DNA of 64,000 bases. Source: G965227875 sp965227875. GTDB taxonomy: Bacteria; Pseudomonadota; Alphaproteobacteria; Rhizobiales; JAJFHC01. Numbering within the stretch: the stretch's first letter is position 1; each line of letters begins with the position of its first letter. Below, in pieces: positions 55,908 through 64,000 of the stretch. The notes under the pieces are model-generated. The model was not told the DNA's origin and searched no databases. It worked only from the letters and a program-made list of their open reading frames with translations. The stretch is taken from the NCBI GenBank assembly GCA_965227875.1, contig OZ245783.1:2542001-2606000 (forward strand), in the 5' to 3' direction. The position numbers and the translations under genes were made by a program.

Positions 55908-57149
55908 ATGACTGGTCTGTCCGAAAACACGTCCCGAAACGCCCTTGCCGAGGAGATACGCGGCTTCGTCGAGGAGCGACGGGACCGTCTCCACTGCCTG
56001 TGCGGGGATCTCGTCGCGGCCCGAAGCGTGAACCCGCCCGGGCGGACCATCGAGGCGATGGCCGTGATCGAGGCCTTCCTCAACGAAAACGACATCGTCT
56101 GCGAAACTCTCGCCAGCGTCAGCGAGAAACCCAACCTGGTGGCCGCGGCAGAAGGCGCGGCGAGCGGACTCCATCTCGTGCTGAACGGCCATCTCGACAC
56201 CGTCAGCCCGGGACGCGAGGAGGACTGGTCCGTACCGCTTTACGAGATGCGCGAGAGTGACGGGAAACTCACCGGGCTCGGCATGGGCAACATGAAGGCG
56301 GGTACGGCCGCGCTCGCGCTCGCGTTCGTGTGGCTGGCCAGGAACCGGGATCGCTGGCCGGGCCGGATCACCTACACCGCCGTCGCCGACGAAACGGTCT
56401 TCGGACCCGACGGGGCGGGATGGCTTCTGGGCCAGCGCCCGGATCTCGTCGGCGATGCCGTCATCTGCGGCGAGGGGCCGGGCAACATGAGCCTTGCGCT
56501 GGCGGAAAAGGGCCTGCTGTGGATCAGGCTCGAGGCCACCGCACCGTCCGCGCAGGGCATGCTCGCCCGCACCGGAAGTTCCGCCGTCACCCGCCTGACG
56601 ACGGCGATTACGGAAATCGACACATGGAACTCGATCCGGACCGAGCCGCCGGCCGACCTGTCGGTCGTCGGGCCGCATGCCGGTGAGGAAGGGCTGCGCC
56701 TCTCGGTGAACACCGGCACGATCACCGGCGGGCATTTCGTCAGCCAGTCCGCCACGACGGCCGCGGCGGAGATCGATTTCCGAATTCCCCCCGGCATGAC
56801 CACGGCCGATATCCAGGACAGGCTTGCTGCATTGTGCGCCGGGTCGGAGGGGCTCGCCTGGCACCGCATCAAGGGATGGGAACCCAACTGGACCGGACCC
56901 GATACGGCGATCGCCAGGGCGGTCAGCGCATCGGCGGAACTTGTCCGCGCGCAACCGCCCGCCCCCGTGGTGCGCCTGCCGGCCAGCGATGCGAGCCGGT
57001 GGCGCGGCCTCGGCGTGCCCTCGGTCTGTTTCGGACCCCAGCCGACGCTCGCCTCCGGCATAGACGACTATGTGCTGGCCGACGACGTGTCCGCATGCGC
57101 CGCCATCTATGCACTGAGCGCGGTCGCCTATCTCGACGGCGCGGACTGA
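55908..57149 (+). CDS. M20-family protein with degenerate metal site
   Basis: A 413-aa protein with the two-domain M20 layout (catalytic about 1-200 and 310-413, lid about 205-310). His95-x-Asp97 (GHLDTVSPG), Glu162 and Glu189 are kept. The bridging Asp is Asn128 (GMGNMKAG), the metal Glu after Glu162 is Thr163 (ADETVF), the lid His is Gln216, and the last metal His is Ser383 (ASGIDDYV). So it may be inactive as a hydrolase, or bind one metal. Relatives include YgeY, encoded next to YgeX in E. coli. The AT-rich 103-bp upstream gap probably contains a divergent promoter. Confidence 0.8.
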   Translation: MTGLSENTSRNALAEEIRGFVEERRDRLHCLCGDLVAARSVNPPGRTIEAMAVIEAFLNENDIVCETLASVSEKPNLVAAAEGAASGLHLVLNGHLDTVSPGREEDWSVPLYEMRESDGKLTGLGMGNMKAGTAALALAFVWLARNRDRWPGRITYTAVADETVFGPDGAGWLLGQRPDLVGDAVICGEGPGNMSLALAEKGLLWIRLEATAPSAQGMLARTGSSAVTRLTTAITEIDTWNSIRTEPPADLSVVGPHAGEEGLRLSVNTGTITGGHFVSQSATTAAAEIDFRIPPGMTTADIQDRLAALCAGSEGLAWHRIKGWEPNWTGPDTAIARAVSASAELVRAQPPAPVVRLPASDASRWRGLGVPSVCFGPQPTLASGIDDYVLADDVSACAAIYALSAVAYLDGAD

Positions 57150-57252
57150 TCCACCTCCCCCTCGACACCACGAGACGATGACCCTGCCTGTGGCGGTCCG
57201 CGGACGTGGCCGCTAGACTGCGGCCCGGCATGCGGACAGGAGGAGGGTTGCA

Positions 57253-58101
57253 ATGGCAGGTCACGCGGTATTCACACCGGGCAATGTCGCCGTCATCACC
57301 GGAGCGGCGCTTGGCATCGGGCGGGCCATGGCGCGACGGCTGGCGGCCGACGGCATGCGCGTCGTGCTCGCCGATCTGGCCGGCCCCGATCTCGAGGCGA
57401 CTGCCGAGGACGTCCGCACGCGGCATGCGCGCGAACCGTCCAGCGTGCTCGCCGTTCCCACCGACGTTTCCCGCGAACACGACATCGCGAATTTGCATGA
57501 AGCGGCGACGGCGGCGTTCGGCCGTGTCGACTTCCTCGCCAACAACGCCGCGTCGCGAGGCGGGCGCGGCATGGACGCGGACATCGCGGACTGGCGCCAC
57601 GCCATGGACGTCAACCTCTGGGGGCCGGTCTATGCGGCCAGGGCCTTTCTGCCCGGCATGCTGGCCTCCGGAGGACCCGGCGTCATCGTCAATACCGGCT
57701 CCAAGCAGGGCATCACCAACCCGCCCGGCCACCCGGTCTACAACATGACCAAGTCCGCCCTGAAGACCTATACCGAAGCCCTCGAACACGAGCTGCGCTC
57801 CTCGCAGGAGGGCAACGACGGCGCGCGCCGCGTGTCCGCGCATCTCCTGGTGCCCGGCTGGACGACGACCGGCCGGGCCGAGCACAAGCCGGGCGCCTGG
57901 CGTCCCGAACAGGTGGTGGATTTCATGCTCGAGGCGCTCGGACGCGGGGACTTCTACATCATCTGTCCCGACGACGAGGTCTCGTCCGACATGGACCGCC
58001 GACGCATCCTCTGGGGCGCGCAGGACATCACCGAAAACCGCCCCCCGCTCTCGCGCTGGCATCCCGACTTCGCCGAACTGGCCCGCCAGGCCTGTTCGTA
58101 A
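57253..58101 (+). CDS. Short-chain dehydrogenase/reductase, second
   Basis: A 282-aa SDR. Cofactor motif TGAALGIGRAMA, Asp in VLADLAGPD, NNA motif, and active-site Tyr-Lys in YNMTKSALK preceded by NTGSKQG. The C-terminal extension (about 235-282) is longer than in the other SDR. Downstream of the M20-like gene by about 100 bp. Substrate unknown. Confidence 0.87.
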   Translation: MAGHAVFTPGNVAVITGAALGIGRAMARRLAADGMRVVLADLAGPDLEATAEDVRTRHAREPSSVLAVPTDVSREHDIANLHEAATAAFGRVDFLANNAASRGGRGMDADIADWRHAMDVNLWGPVYAARAFLPGMLASGGPGVIVNTGSKQGITNPPGHPVYNMTKSALKTYTEALEHELRSSQEGNDGARRVSAHLLVPGWTTTGRAEHKPGAWRPEQVVDFMLEALGRGDFYIICPDDEVSSDMDRRRILWGAQDITENRPPLSRWHPDFAELARQACS

Positions 58102-58195
58102 CCCCCTGAACCGCGGGTAGGGTTCACCAGCAGACCGAACCCGAAACGCTCCCGGATCTCGCTTCCGCTCGTCCGGGAAACGGGTGGGTGAGAGC

Positions 58196-58230
58196 CTCGT
58201 GTCCCGGCCTTCGCGCCGGGACCGTTCCGG
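58196..58230. repeat. Dispersed hairpin element, copy B
   Basis: GTCCCGG-CCTTCGCG-CCGGGAC followed by CGTTCCGG, matching the pattern at 40604-40638. It sits between two convergent genes, where it could end both transcripts. Confidence 0.65.
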
Positions 58231-58232
58231 TC

Positions 58233-58856
58233 TCAGGTCTTGCGTGCGACGATGACCCAGCCGTTGAGGCCGTGGCCGGGGAGGTGGTCGCCATATTCCC
58301 GGGACACGACCTCGATCCTGCCGCCGGTCTCCAGCCGGTCGAGTTCGGCGGCGAGGTCGCCCTTGTCCCAGTATTTTTCGTTGAGCGCGATGACCAGCCA
58401 GCCGCCCGGCTTCGTCACCCGCAGCAGTTGCCGGCAGGCCTCCGGTGCGACATGGCCGAAGGAGAAGACGCCCACTGCCGTCACCGCGTCATAGGCGCCG
58501 TCGGCAATGGTCCGGAGCGGCTGGTTCAGGTCGGCTTCCCACAACTCGCGGTAGATCCCCTTGGCACGGGCGAGCTCGAGCATTTCGGGCGAGAAGTCGC
58601 AGCCGTCGACCGGCCCGAACCCCGCCGCGACCAGCGCCAGGCCGGAAAGGCCCGAGCCGCAGCCCGCATCGAGCACCGCGGTCTGCGAAGGCGTGACGTG
58701 CCGCGCCAGCGCCTCGGCGGTGCGTGCGGGCTGGGCGTAGCCGTTCTCCTCGCCGACTTCGCGGTCATAGGTCTGAGCCCAGGCCCGGTAATGGGCCAGC
58801 GTCTGTTCCGCCGTCTCCAGTTCGTAGGCGTTGTCGAGGCCGGGCTTGTCGCTCAT
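58233..58856 (-). CDS. Class I SAM-dependent methyltransferase
   Basis: A 207-aa Rossmann methyltransferase. Motif I is VLDAGCGSGLSGLAL, followed by DGCDFSPEMLELAR and the post-I/IV region YDAVTAVGVFSFGHV. The ATG at 58856 overlaps the cfa stop as ATGA, so it is co-translated with cfa. Acceptor unknown. The open frame extends far upstream but shadows cfa. Confidence 0.88.
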   Translation of the reverse strand: MSDKPGLDNAYELETAEQTLAHYRAWAQTYDREVGEENGYAQPARTAEALARHVTPSQTAVLDAGCGSGLSGLALVAAGFGPVDGCDFSPEMLELARAKGIYRELWEADLNQPLRTIADGAYDAVTAVGVFSFGHVAPEACRQLLRVTKPGGWLVIALNEKYWDKGDLAAELDRLETGGRIEVVSREYGDHLPGHGLNGWVIVARKT

Positions 58857-60094
58857 TGCGCGTTCTCCGTCGTCCGCGGCGGCGCGGCCAGCGCCGCCTC
58901 CGCCCGGGCCATGTAGTCGCGCGTGATCGGCAGCGTGTTCACGTCCCGGGTCATCTGGAGCTGGAAGACCATGTGGTTGCCGTGCGTGAACGCGATCTCG
59001 GAGATGATCAGGTAGAACTCCCACATCCGGCAGAAGCGTTCGTCGAACATCGACGCCACCTCGCCGCGCCTGGCCTGGAAACGCCGGTCCCACTCCTGCA
59101 GGGTCTTCGCGTAGTGCAAACGAAGGATCTCGATGTCGGTCGCCCAGAGCCCCGCACGCTCCACCGCGGCGAGCGTTTCCGAAAGCGCCGGCGAATAGCC
59201 GCCGGGAAAGATGTACTTGCGCAGCCACGCCGCCGTCGAGCCCGGCCCCGCGGCCCGGCCGATCGAATGCACGAGCGCCACCCCGTCCTCCGCGAGCAGA
59301 CCGGAAATCGCGCCGAAATACTCGTCGAAATGGGTGACGCCCACATGCTCGAACATGCCGATGGAGACCACGCGGTCGAAGCGCTCCGTGACTTCGCGAT
59401 AGTCGACCAAATCGAAGCGCACGCGCCCGTCGAGGCCGCGGTCCTTCGCCCGCTGCGTGGCCAGCGCCTGTTGCTCCTGCGAAAGCGTGACGCCGACCAC
59501 TTCCACGTCCGCATGGGCGGCCAGGAAGAGCGCCATGCCGCCCCAGCCGCAACCGATGTCGAGCACCCGCTGGCCAGGCTCCAGCGCCAGCTTGGCCGCG
59601 ACATGCCGCAGCTTGTTTTGTTGCGCGACCTCCAGGCCGTCGTCCGGTGACGCGAAATAGGCGCACGAATAGTGCAGGTCGTCGTCGAGGAAGAGCCGGT
59701 AGAAATCGTTCGAGATGTCGTAGTGGTGCGCGACGTTCTCCCTGGAGCGGCCGAGCACGTTGCGCTGGTGGAAGTTGCGCACCGCCTTGTAGGCCCTGCG
59801 CAACCTGCGCTGCAGCGGATGGCCGCGCAGGTTCTCCCGGTTGAGCGCGAACAGCATCAGGAGGTCCCGGATCGTGCCGTCCTCGACCACCAGCGTGCCG
59901 TCCATGTAGGCTTCGCCGGCCTTCAGCTCCGGGTTGAGCGCAAGCGCGACATGAAGCTTCGGGTCGGTCAGCCGCACCGTGACGGAAGGCCCGTCGGTTT
60001 GCCCGCCGTGGACATGTGAAGCACCTCCTGCATCGACGATGCGCAGGGTGCCGGTCTTCACGAACCGGCTCATCAGGGCGTTGAGAAGTCGCAT
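58853..60094 (-). CDS. cfa: Cyclopropane-fatty-acyl-phospholipid synthase
   Basis: A 413-aa enzyme transferring a methylene from SAM to unsaturated acyl chains of membrane lipids. An N-terminal lipid-binding SCP2-like domain (about 20-105) precedes the methyltransferase domain with VLDIGCGWGGMALFLA. AHHYDISNDFYRLFLDDDL and the Cys in HYSCAYF, with GMFEHVGVTHFDEYF, are conserved active-site text. Confidence 0.93.
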   Translation of the reverse strand: MRLLNALMSRFVKTGTLRIVDAGGASHVHGGQTDGPSVTVRLTDPKLHVALALNPELKAGEAYMDGTLVVEDGTIRDLLMLFALNRENLRGHPLQRRLRRAYKAVRNFHQRNVLGRSRENVAHHYDISNDFYRLFLDDDLHYSCAYFASPDDGLEVAQQNKLRHVAAKLALEPGQRVLDIGCGWGGMALFLAAHADVEVVGVTLSQEQQALATQRAKDRGLDGRVRFDLVDYREVTERFDRVVSIGMFEHVGVTHFDEYFGAISGLLAEDGVALVHSIGRAAGPGSTAAWLRKYIFPGGYSPALSETLAAVERAGLWATDIEILRLHYAKTLQEWDRRFQARRGEVASMFDERFCRMWEFYLIISEIAFTHGNHMVFQLQMTRDVNTLPITRDYMARAEAALAAPPRTTENAQ

Positions 60095-60124
60095 GCGGTC
60101 TCCCGTCTGTCTGGCGGGCCGGTT

Positions 60125-61543
60125 CTATTCCCTCGGCGCGTGGGTGTCGAGCAGGTCGGTCTGCTGGTCGGAGCGGGCACGTTCCTCCTCGACCTTTTCC
60201 ACCACGTCGTCTTCCGCCGAGGCGTCCGTCGATGCGGCGTCTTCGGCCAGTTCCTCCGGCGTGCCCGTGGGTTTCGGCTCGGGCGCCTTGCGCGGCGTGT
60301 GTTCGGTGACCGAAGCCAGTCCGAGCGCGTCGCCGTCGAAGCGCAGGCGATAGATCGGTTCGGGAAGCGAGAAGCCCGCGCTTTCGAGCGCGCGCTTGCT
60401 GAGCCGGATCGCCTCGCTGCGCGCCTTCACGTAGCTCGTGTTGCGCTGGTTCACCCAGCAGGTGAAGGTCATCACCACGTTTGAATCGCCCAGATCCTCG
60501 ATCCACCCGTTGGGCTCGGGGTCGGACAGCGTGAAGTCGAACGCCTTCAGCGTGTCGATCACCAGGTCGAGCGCGTCGCGCAGGTTGCAGTCCGGGTCGA
60601 CGCCGAGCTTGAAGGTGAAGCGCCGGTCGGGATTGAGCGTGTAGTTGGTGATCACGCCCTTGAACACGGTCGCGTTAGGGATGCGCACGTGGTTGCCGTC
60701 GAACGTCAGCAGGATCGTGGCCCGCGACGTCAGGCGGATCACGTACCCCTCGAAGGAGTCGATCTGGACGTGGTCGTTGGGCCGGAAGGGCTGGCGGATC
60801 GACAGCATGATACTGGCGATGTAGTTCTCCACCGTGTCGCGCACGGCGAAACCGACGGCGAGGCCGGCGATGCCCGCCGCGCCGAGCATGGTGCCGAGCA
60901 GGGCGGTGGCGCCGAGAATGTCGAGCGCGACGACAAGTCCGCCCGCAGCGAAGGCGATGCGCACGATCTGGCGGTAGAGCCCGGCGACGAAACCGTTGGG
61001 CGCGATCCGGTCCCACGGCCAGGACAGCCGCGCGATGGCGAAGCCCGCCAGCACCATCAAGGCGAAGGCGATCAGCGCCACAGCCAGGAGCGGCCCCAGC
61101 GCGATGACCTGTTTCATGCGCGCGACGAAACGCTCCCAGGCGGGCATCAGCCGTTCGCGCAGGGAGGTGACCTGGACGATGTCGTTCTTGACAGTCACCA
61201 CGCCCTCGACGCGCGCGGCCAGGGCCGCCGCCTCGTCGATGGCCTCCGCGTCGAGCACGGTGCCCGTCAGGTGCACGACGCCGGCCACGACGTCGACGCG
61301 CACCCGCTGGAGCGCCTTGATCTCGATAAAGATCTTGTCGATGCGCCGTTCGATCGCCGTGTCGGTGGTCTGGTCGTTCTCGACCGCGATGGTGGTCTTG
61401 GTCTCGCCTGCCGGCGTATCCCCGTTCTGCGCTTGCGCCGTCGCGACGGGAGCGAAAAACAGGGCCAGGACAAAGGCGAGGAGAAGGCCCGCTGCGCGAC
61501 CGGATCGCGGCCGGGCGGGGAGGGCGGAGAGGCTGGCGGTCAA
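60125..61543 (-). CDS. MscS-family mechanosensitive channel with N-terminal BON domain
   Basis: A 472-aa inner-membrane channel. A signal peptide (about 1-38) is followed by a periplasmic BON domain (about 58-128), membrane helices at about 145-170 and 185-210, and the pore helix (LGTMLGAAGIAGLAVGFAVR). The beta and C-terminal vestibule domain follows (ENYIASIMLSIRQPFRPND). An acidic tail ends it. Likely role is osmotic safety valve; the BON domain may contact the outer membrane or lipids. Confidence 0.9.
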   Translation of the reverse strand: MTASLSALPARPRSGRAAGLLLAFVLALFFAPVATAQAQNGDTPAGETKTTIAVENDQTTDTAIERRIDKIFIEIKALQRVRVDVVAGVVHLTGTVLDAEAIDEAAALAARVEGVVTVKNDIVQVTSLRERLMPAWERFVARMKQVIALGPLLAVALIAFALMVLAGFAIARLSWPWDRIAPNGFVAGLYRQIVRIAFAAGGLVVALDILGATALLGTMLGAAGIAGLAVGFAVRDTVENYIASIMLSIRQPFRPNDHVQIDSFEGYVIRLTSRATILLTFDGNHVRIPNATVFKGVITNYTLNPDRRFTFKLGVDPDCNLRDALDLVIDTLKAFDFTLSDPEPNGWIEDLGDSNVVMTFTCWVNQRNTSYVKARSEAIRLSKRALESAGFSLPEPIYRLRFDGDALGLASVTEHTPRKAPEPKPTGTPEELAEDAASTDASAEDDVVEKVEEERARSDQQTDLLDTHAPRE

Positions 61544-61639
61544 GGGCGTGTTCCGTCACGGATACCAGGAATCGCCATTGACGATAGCCGCATGCGCGCC
61601 ATTTCGCTACTGTCGGCCGACAACAAAACGGAGGATGCC

Positions 61640-62209
61640 GTGCGAAAGCTTCAGACCCAGGGCGTACACCACATCACGCTGAACGGCGCGGACCGCCAGA
61701 CCTCCATCGACTTCTGGGAAGGCGTGCTCGGCATGCCGTTCGTCTTCGAGCAGCCCAATCTCGACGACAAGGACGTCAACCACCTCTATTTCGATCCCGG
61801 CGACGGCCGTCTGATCACCATATTCACCGACGAGAACCGCGAACCCGACCCCGAACCCAATCCCAACGGCATCGGCAACCTGCACCACCTGGCGTTCAAC
61901 GTCTCGCGCGCGACCTACACACAGGCCGTGGCGCGGCTCGAGGAGCGCGGCATCGACAATTCCGGCGAGATCGACCGGGGCTTCATGTACTCGATCTATT
62001 TCCGTGACCCGCTCGGGCAGCTCATCGAACTCGCCAACTACAAGTTCGAACCGCCGGAAGGCTACACCCATGCCGATGTGCTGCACGAGGCCCACCTGAT
62101 CCGCACGTCGCGCGGCGACTACAACATCGCCGACGAGCATCTGGCCGACGCGATCGAGACCCTCGTCACGGCCGCCACCGGCAGCCTCTCCCGCCCCGAC
62201 GACGACTGA
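61640..62209 (+). CDS. VOC superfamily (ring-cleavage dioxygenase/glyoxalase-like) protein
   Basis: A 189-aa metalloprotein. GVHHITLNGADRQTSIDFWE has the first metal His, GNLHHLAFNVSRATY the second, and DPLGQLIELANY the Glu. The phrase VLGMPFVFEQPNLDD is typical of one-domain VOC proteins related to PcpA-like dioxygenases. I chose the GTG at 61640 because GGAGG lies 5 bp upstream; an ATG at 61592 lacks a ribosome site. Substrate unknown. Confidence 0.82.
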   Translation: MRKLQTQGVHHITLNGADRQTSIDFWEGVLGMPFVFEQPNLDDKDVNHLYFDPGDGRLITIFTDENREPDPEPNPNGIGNLHHLAFNVSRATYTQAVARLEERGIDNSGEIDRGFMYSIYFRDPLGQLIELANYKFEPPEGYTHADVLHEAHLIRTSRGDYNIADEHLADAIETLVTAATGSLSRPDDD

Positions 62210-62258
62210 CCGCCGCCCTATCCCGGCCTCGGCCCGGCCGACACAGCCCTGCCGCCCG

Positions 62259-62880
62259 CTGGATTCTGGCTTTCGCCGGAAATTCCGGCAAGGCTACGTT
62301 CGCACCGTACCCCCGGGGCGAAAGCCGGGGCCCACGCCACCTCAATCCTCCCGCATCCCCGGCGCAGGCCGGGCCTACGCGGCCTCAATCCTCCCGCATC
62401 CTCGGCGCAGGCCGGGGCCCACGCGGCCTCACTCCTCCCGCACCCCCGGCGAAAGCCGGGGTCCATGCGGCCCCACGTTTTGGCGAGCCGGGAGATGCCA
62501 GCACACGACCTCGCTGCACCCGCCCCGGCTGCCGCTGGATTCCGGCTTTCGCCGGAAATTCGGCATGGCCTTTAAACGCTCTGCACCCCCGGCAAAAGCC
62601 ACAACTTCGGGCAAGGGATCAATCGTACCGCAACCCGGCGAAAGCCGGCCCCCACGCGCCGTCAATCCTCCCGCATCCCCAGCGCAGGCCGGGGTCCACG
62701 TGGCCTCAAACCGCCCGCATCCTCGGCGCAGGCCGTTGCCCACGCGGCCTCAATCGCCCCGCATCCCCATCACGGGCCGGGGCCCACGCGGCCTTAAACC
62801 GCCCGCATCACCGGCGCAGGCCGGGGTCCACGCGGCCTCAACCCACCCGCATCCCCGGCGAAGGCCGGGGTCCAGGTGGT
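62259..62880. repeat. Palindromic repeat field: 44-bp hairpin arrays and cloverleaf halves
   Basis: Fills most of a 756-bp gap between two plus-strand genes. Two runs (about 62308-62485 and 62630-62880) of a 43-44-bp unit carry a CCCCGGCG...GCCGGGG hairpin followed by CCACGCGGCCTCAA; unit marks lie at 62354, 62397, 62441 and at 62674, 62718, 62762, 62806, 62850. Two right-half elements (CTGGATTC, then CCGGCTTTCGCCGG, then AAATTC) lie near 62259-62288 and 62534-62563. The parts correspond to arms 1 and 3 of the cloverleaf family. No gene is seen here. Confidence 0.85.
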
Positions 62881-62965
62881 GTCCCGGCTCACGCATGGCT
62901 GCCATGTGCGGGGCGGGCTTGGCGGGTAGCCTTGCGGTTCCCGACCTGCAGGCAAGATCCTGACT

Positions 62966-63874
62966 GTGAAGATCCTCATAGAGCGGTGGCGAACCATTGC
63001 GCCCGTGCGCCGCGGCATCGTGCTCATGGCGCTGTCGACGGTGTTCATCGGCCTGATGCACGTGCTCATCCGCTATGTCTCCGCCGAGCTGCATCCCTTC
63101 CAGATCGCCTTCTTCCGCAACCTGTTCGGCCTTGCGCTCTTCCTGCCCTTCTTCGTCCGTTACGGGCTCGAGCCGCTGCGCACGACGCGCCTGCCCATGC
63201 ATGCCCTGCGCGGCGCGCTCAACATCGGCGCCATGCTGATGTACTTCATGGCGCTCGCCATCGCCCCGATCGCTGAGGTGACGGCACTGGGTTTCACCGC
63301 GCCCATCTTCGCCGCGCTCCTCGGTATTCTCATTCTCGGCGAGAAGGTCCGTTTCAGGCGCTGGGCGGCGATCGTGCTGGGGTTCGCCGGCACGCTGATC
63401 ATTCTCAGGCCGGGCTTCCAGGAGATCGGCCTTGGCCAGCTCCTGGTGGTCGGCTCCACGTTCCTGTGGGGGATCACGCTCATCGTCATCAAGCAGCTCG
63501 GGCGCACCGAGTCGAGCATCACCATCACGATCTACATGAACCTGCTGCTGTCGGTCTTCTCGCTCGTGCCCGCCATACTCGTGTGGCGCATGCCGACCAT
63601 GGAGGCCTGGGGACTCCTGTTCCTTCTCGGTATCCTCGGCACGCTGGGCCAGGTCGCCATCGCGCAGTCGCTCAAGGAGGCCGACGCCGGCGTCGTCATG
63701 CCGCTCGATTTCCTCAAGCTCGTCTGGGTCTCGATCTTCGGCTGGTTCCTCTTCGGCGAGGGGCTCGACATCTTCGTATGGGTGGGCGCCGGCATCGTGC
63801 TCGGCAGCGCCTCCTACATCGCCTACCGCGAAAGCCGGCTGGGCAAGCCGACAGTGAGGCCCCAGGAAGGCTAG
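62966..63874 (+). CDS. DMT-superfamily (EamA) transporter
   Basis: A 302-aa inner-membrane protein with ten predicted helices in two EamA repeats (about 15-145 and 155-290). FQIAFFRNLFGLALFLPFF and FTAPIFAALLGILILGEKV are typical of the first repeat, DFLKLVWVSIFGWFLFGE of the second. Probably a metabolite exporter or importer; substrate unknown. GTG start at 62966. Confidence 0.88.
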   Translation: MKILIERWRTIAPVRRGIVLMALSTVFIGLMHVLIRYVSAELHPFQIAFFRNLFGLALFLPFFVRYGLEPLRTTRLPMHALRGALNIGAMLMYFMALAIAPIAEVTALGFTAPIFAALLGILILGEKVRFRRWAAIVLGFAGTLIILRPGFQEIGLGQLLVVGSTFLWGITLIVIKQLGRTESSITITIYMNLLLSVFSLVPAILVWRMPTMEAWGLLFLLGILGTLGQVAIAQSLKEADAGVVMPLDFLKLVWVSIFGWFLFGEGLDIFVWVGAGIVLGSASYIAYRESRLGKPTVRPQEG

Positions 63875-64000
63875 CGCAGGTCGTCCCTCACGAAGCCGTG
63901 AACGCGCCACCCGACGTCATTGGCCGTCCGGCCCTACGCATTTGCGCCGAAGTGCCCTATCTTCTCTTCCATGTTCATCCGCGCCGGTCCGGCCGGCCGC

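Noticed and set aside
62308..62880. Possible CRISPR array with a 44-bp period
   Set aside because: The whole 44-bp unit repeats, so there are no unique spacers, and no cas genes are present.
63971..64000. Possible start of another gene at the window edge (ATG at 63971)
   Set aside because: Only ten codons are visible and no ribosome site is convincing.

Overview
The window is GC-rich chromosomal DNA from an alphaproteobacterium. The best evidence is gene order: ffs-dnaX-ybaB-recR, def-fmt-truA, dapD-dapE, rpmH-rnpA-yidC-engB-argB and cycM-kdsB-pheA are all groupings typical of that class. The genus cannot be named from the sequence, although a Rhodospirillales-like lineage would fit. Almost every stretch is coding. 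There are no transposases, integrases, phage genes or CRISPR arrays.

Layout. 0-4 kb: the end of a leucyl aminopeptidase, an unrecognised 447-aa protein, a MarR regulator and an NlpC/P60 peptidase. 4-11.5 kb: a minus-strand yej peptide-uptake operon with two tandem binding-protein genes. 11.5-15.4 kb: a membrane-anchored cytochrome c with a long Ala-rich repeat tail, kdsB, pheA and nudC. 15.6-18.6 kb: SRP RNA, dnaX, ybaB, recR. 18.7-27 kb: a possible small Cys-rich protein, rmuC, def-fmt-truA, an array of 115-bp palindromic repeats, a Yip1-like membrane protein, dapE, dapD and a pyrimidine 5'-nucleotidase. 27-31 kb: a PAS/GAF/GGDEF diguanylate cyclase coupled to a DUF2336 protein, then a signal peptidase I. 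31-35 kb: argB, engB, yidC, rnpA, rpmH on the minus strand. 35-40 kb: a sensor kinase, gamma-glutamyltransferase, a P1-family aminopeptidase and tRNA-Arg(ACG).

40.8-45.9 kb is a glycerol-3-phosphate/glycerophosphodiester system. UgpC is on the plus strand and converges on a minus-strand ugpA-ugpE-ugpB-gpdQ operon. 46-58 kb is the main accessory region. An Lrp/AsnC regulator lies divergent from a run made of a Rieske oxygenase, AcoA/AcoB/AcoC-like 2-oxoacid or acetoin dehydrogenase subunits, a VOC protein, a polar amino-acid ABC transporter lacking its ATPase, and diaminopropionate ammonia-lyase. Two SDRs and an M20-family protein with a degraded metal site follow. Three GGAATTTC-type boxes spaced about 30 bp lie in the divergent promoter region. 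My inference is that this unit imports and degrades an amino-acid-like, possibly N-methylated or N-acylated, compound; the substrate cannot be read from the sequence. 58-64 kb: a methyltransferase, a cyclopropane fatty acid synthase, a BON-MscS channel, a VOC protein, a second repeat field and a DMT exporter.

The most distinctive non-coding feature is a set of intergenic palindromes. The main type is an 81-bp unit whose arms tile exactly into a cloverleaf (four-way junction). It is repeated at a 115-bp period, eight times, after truA. Diverged relatives occur near 40.1 and 40.5 kb, and 44-bp hairpin arrays near 62.3-62.9 kb.
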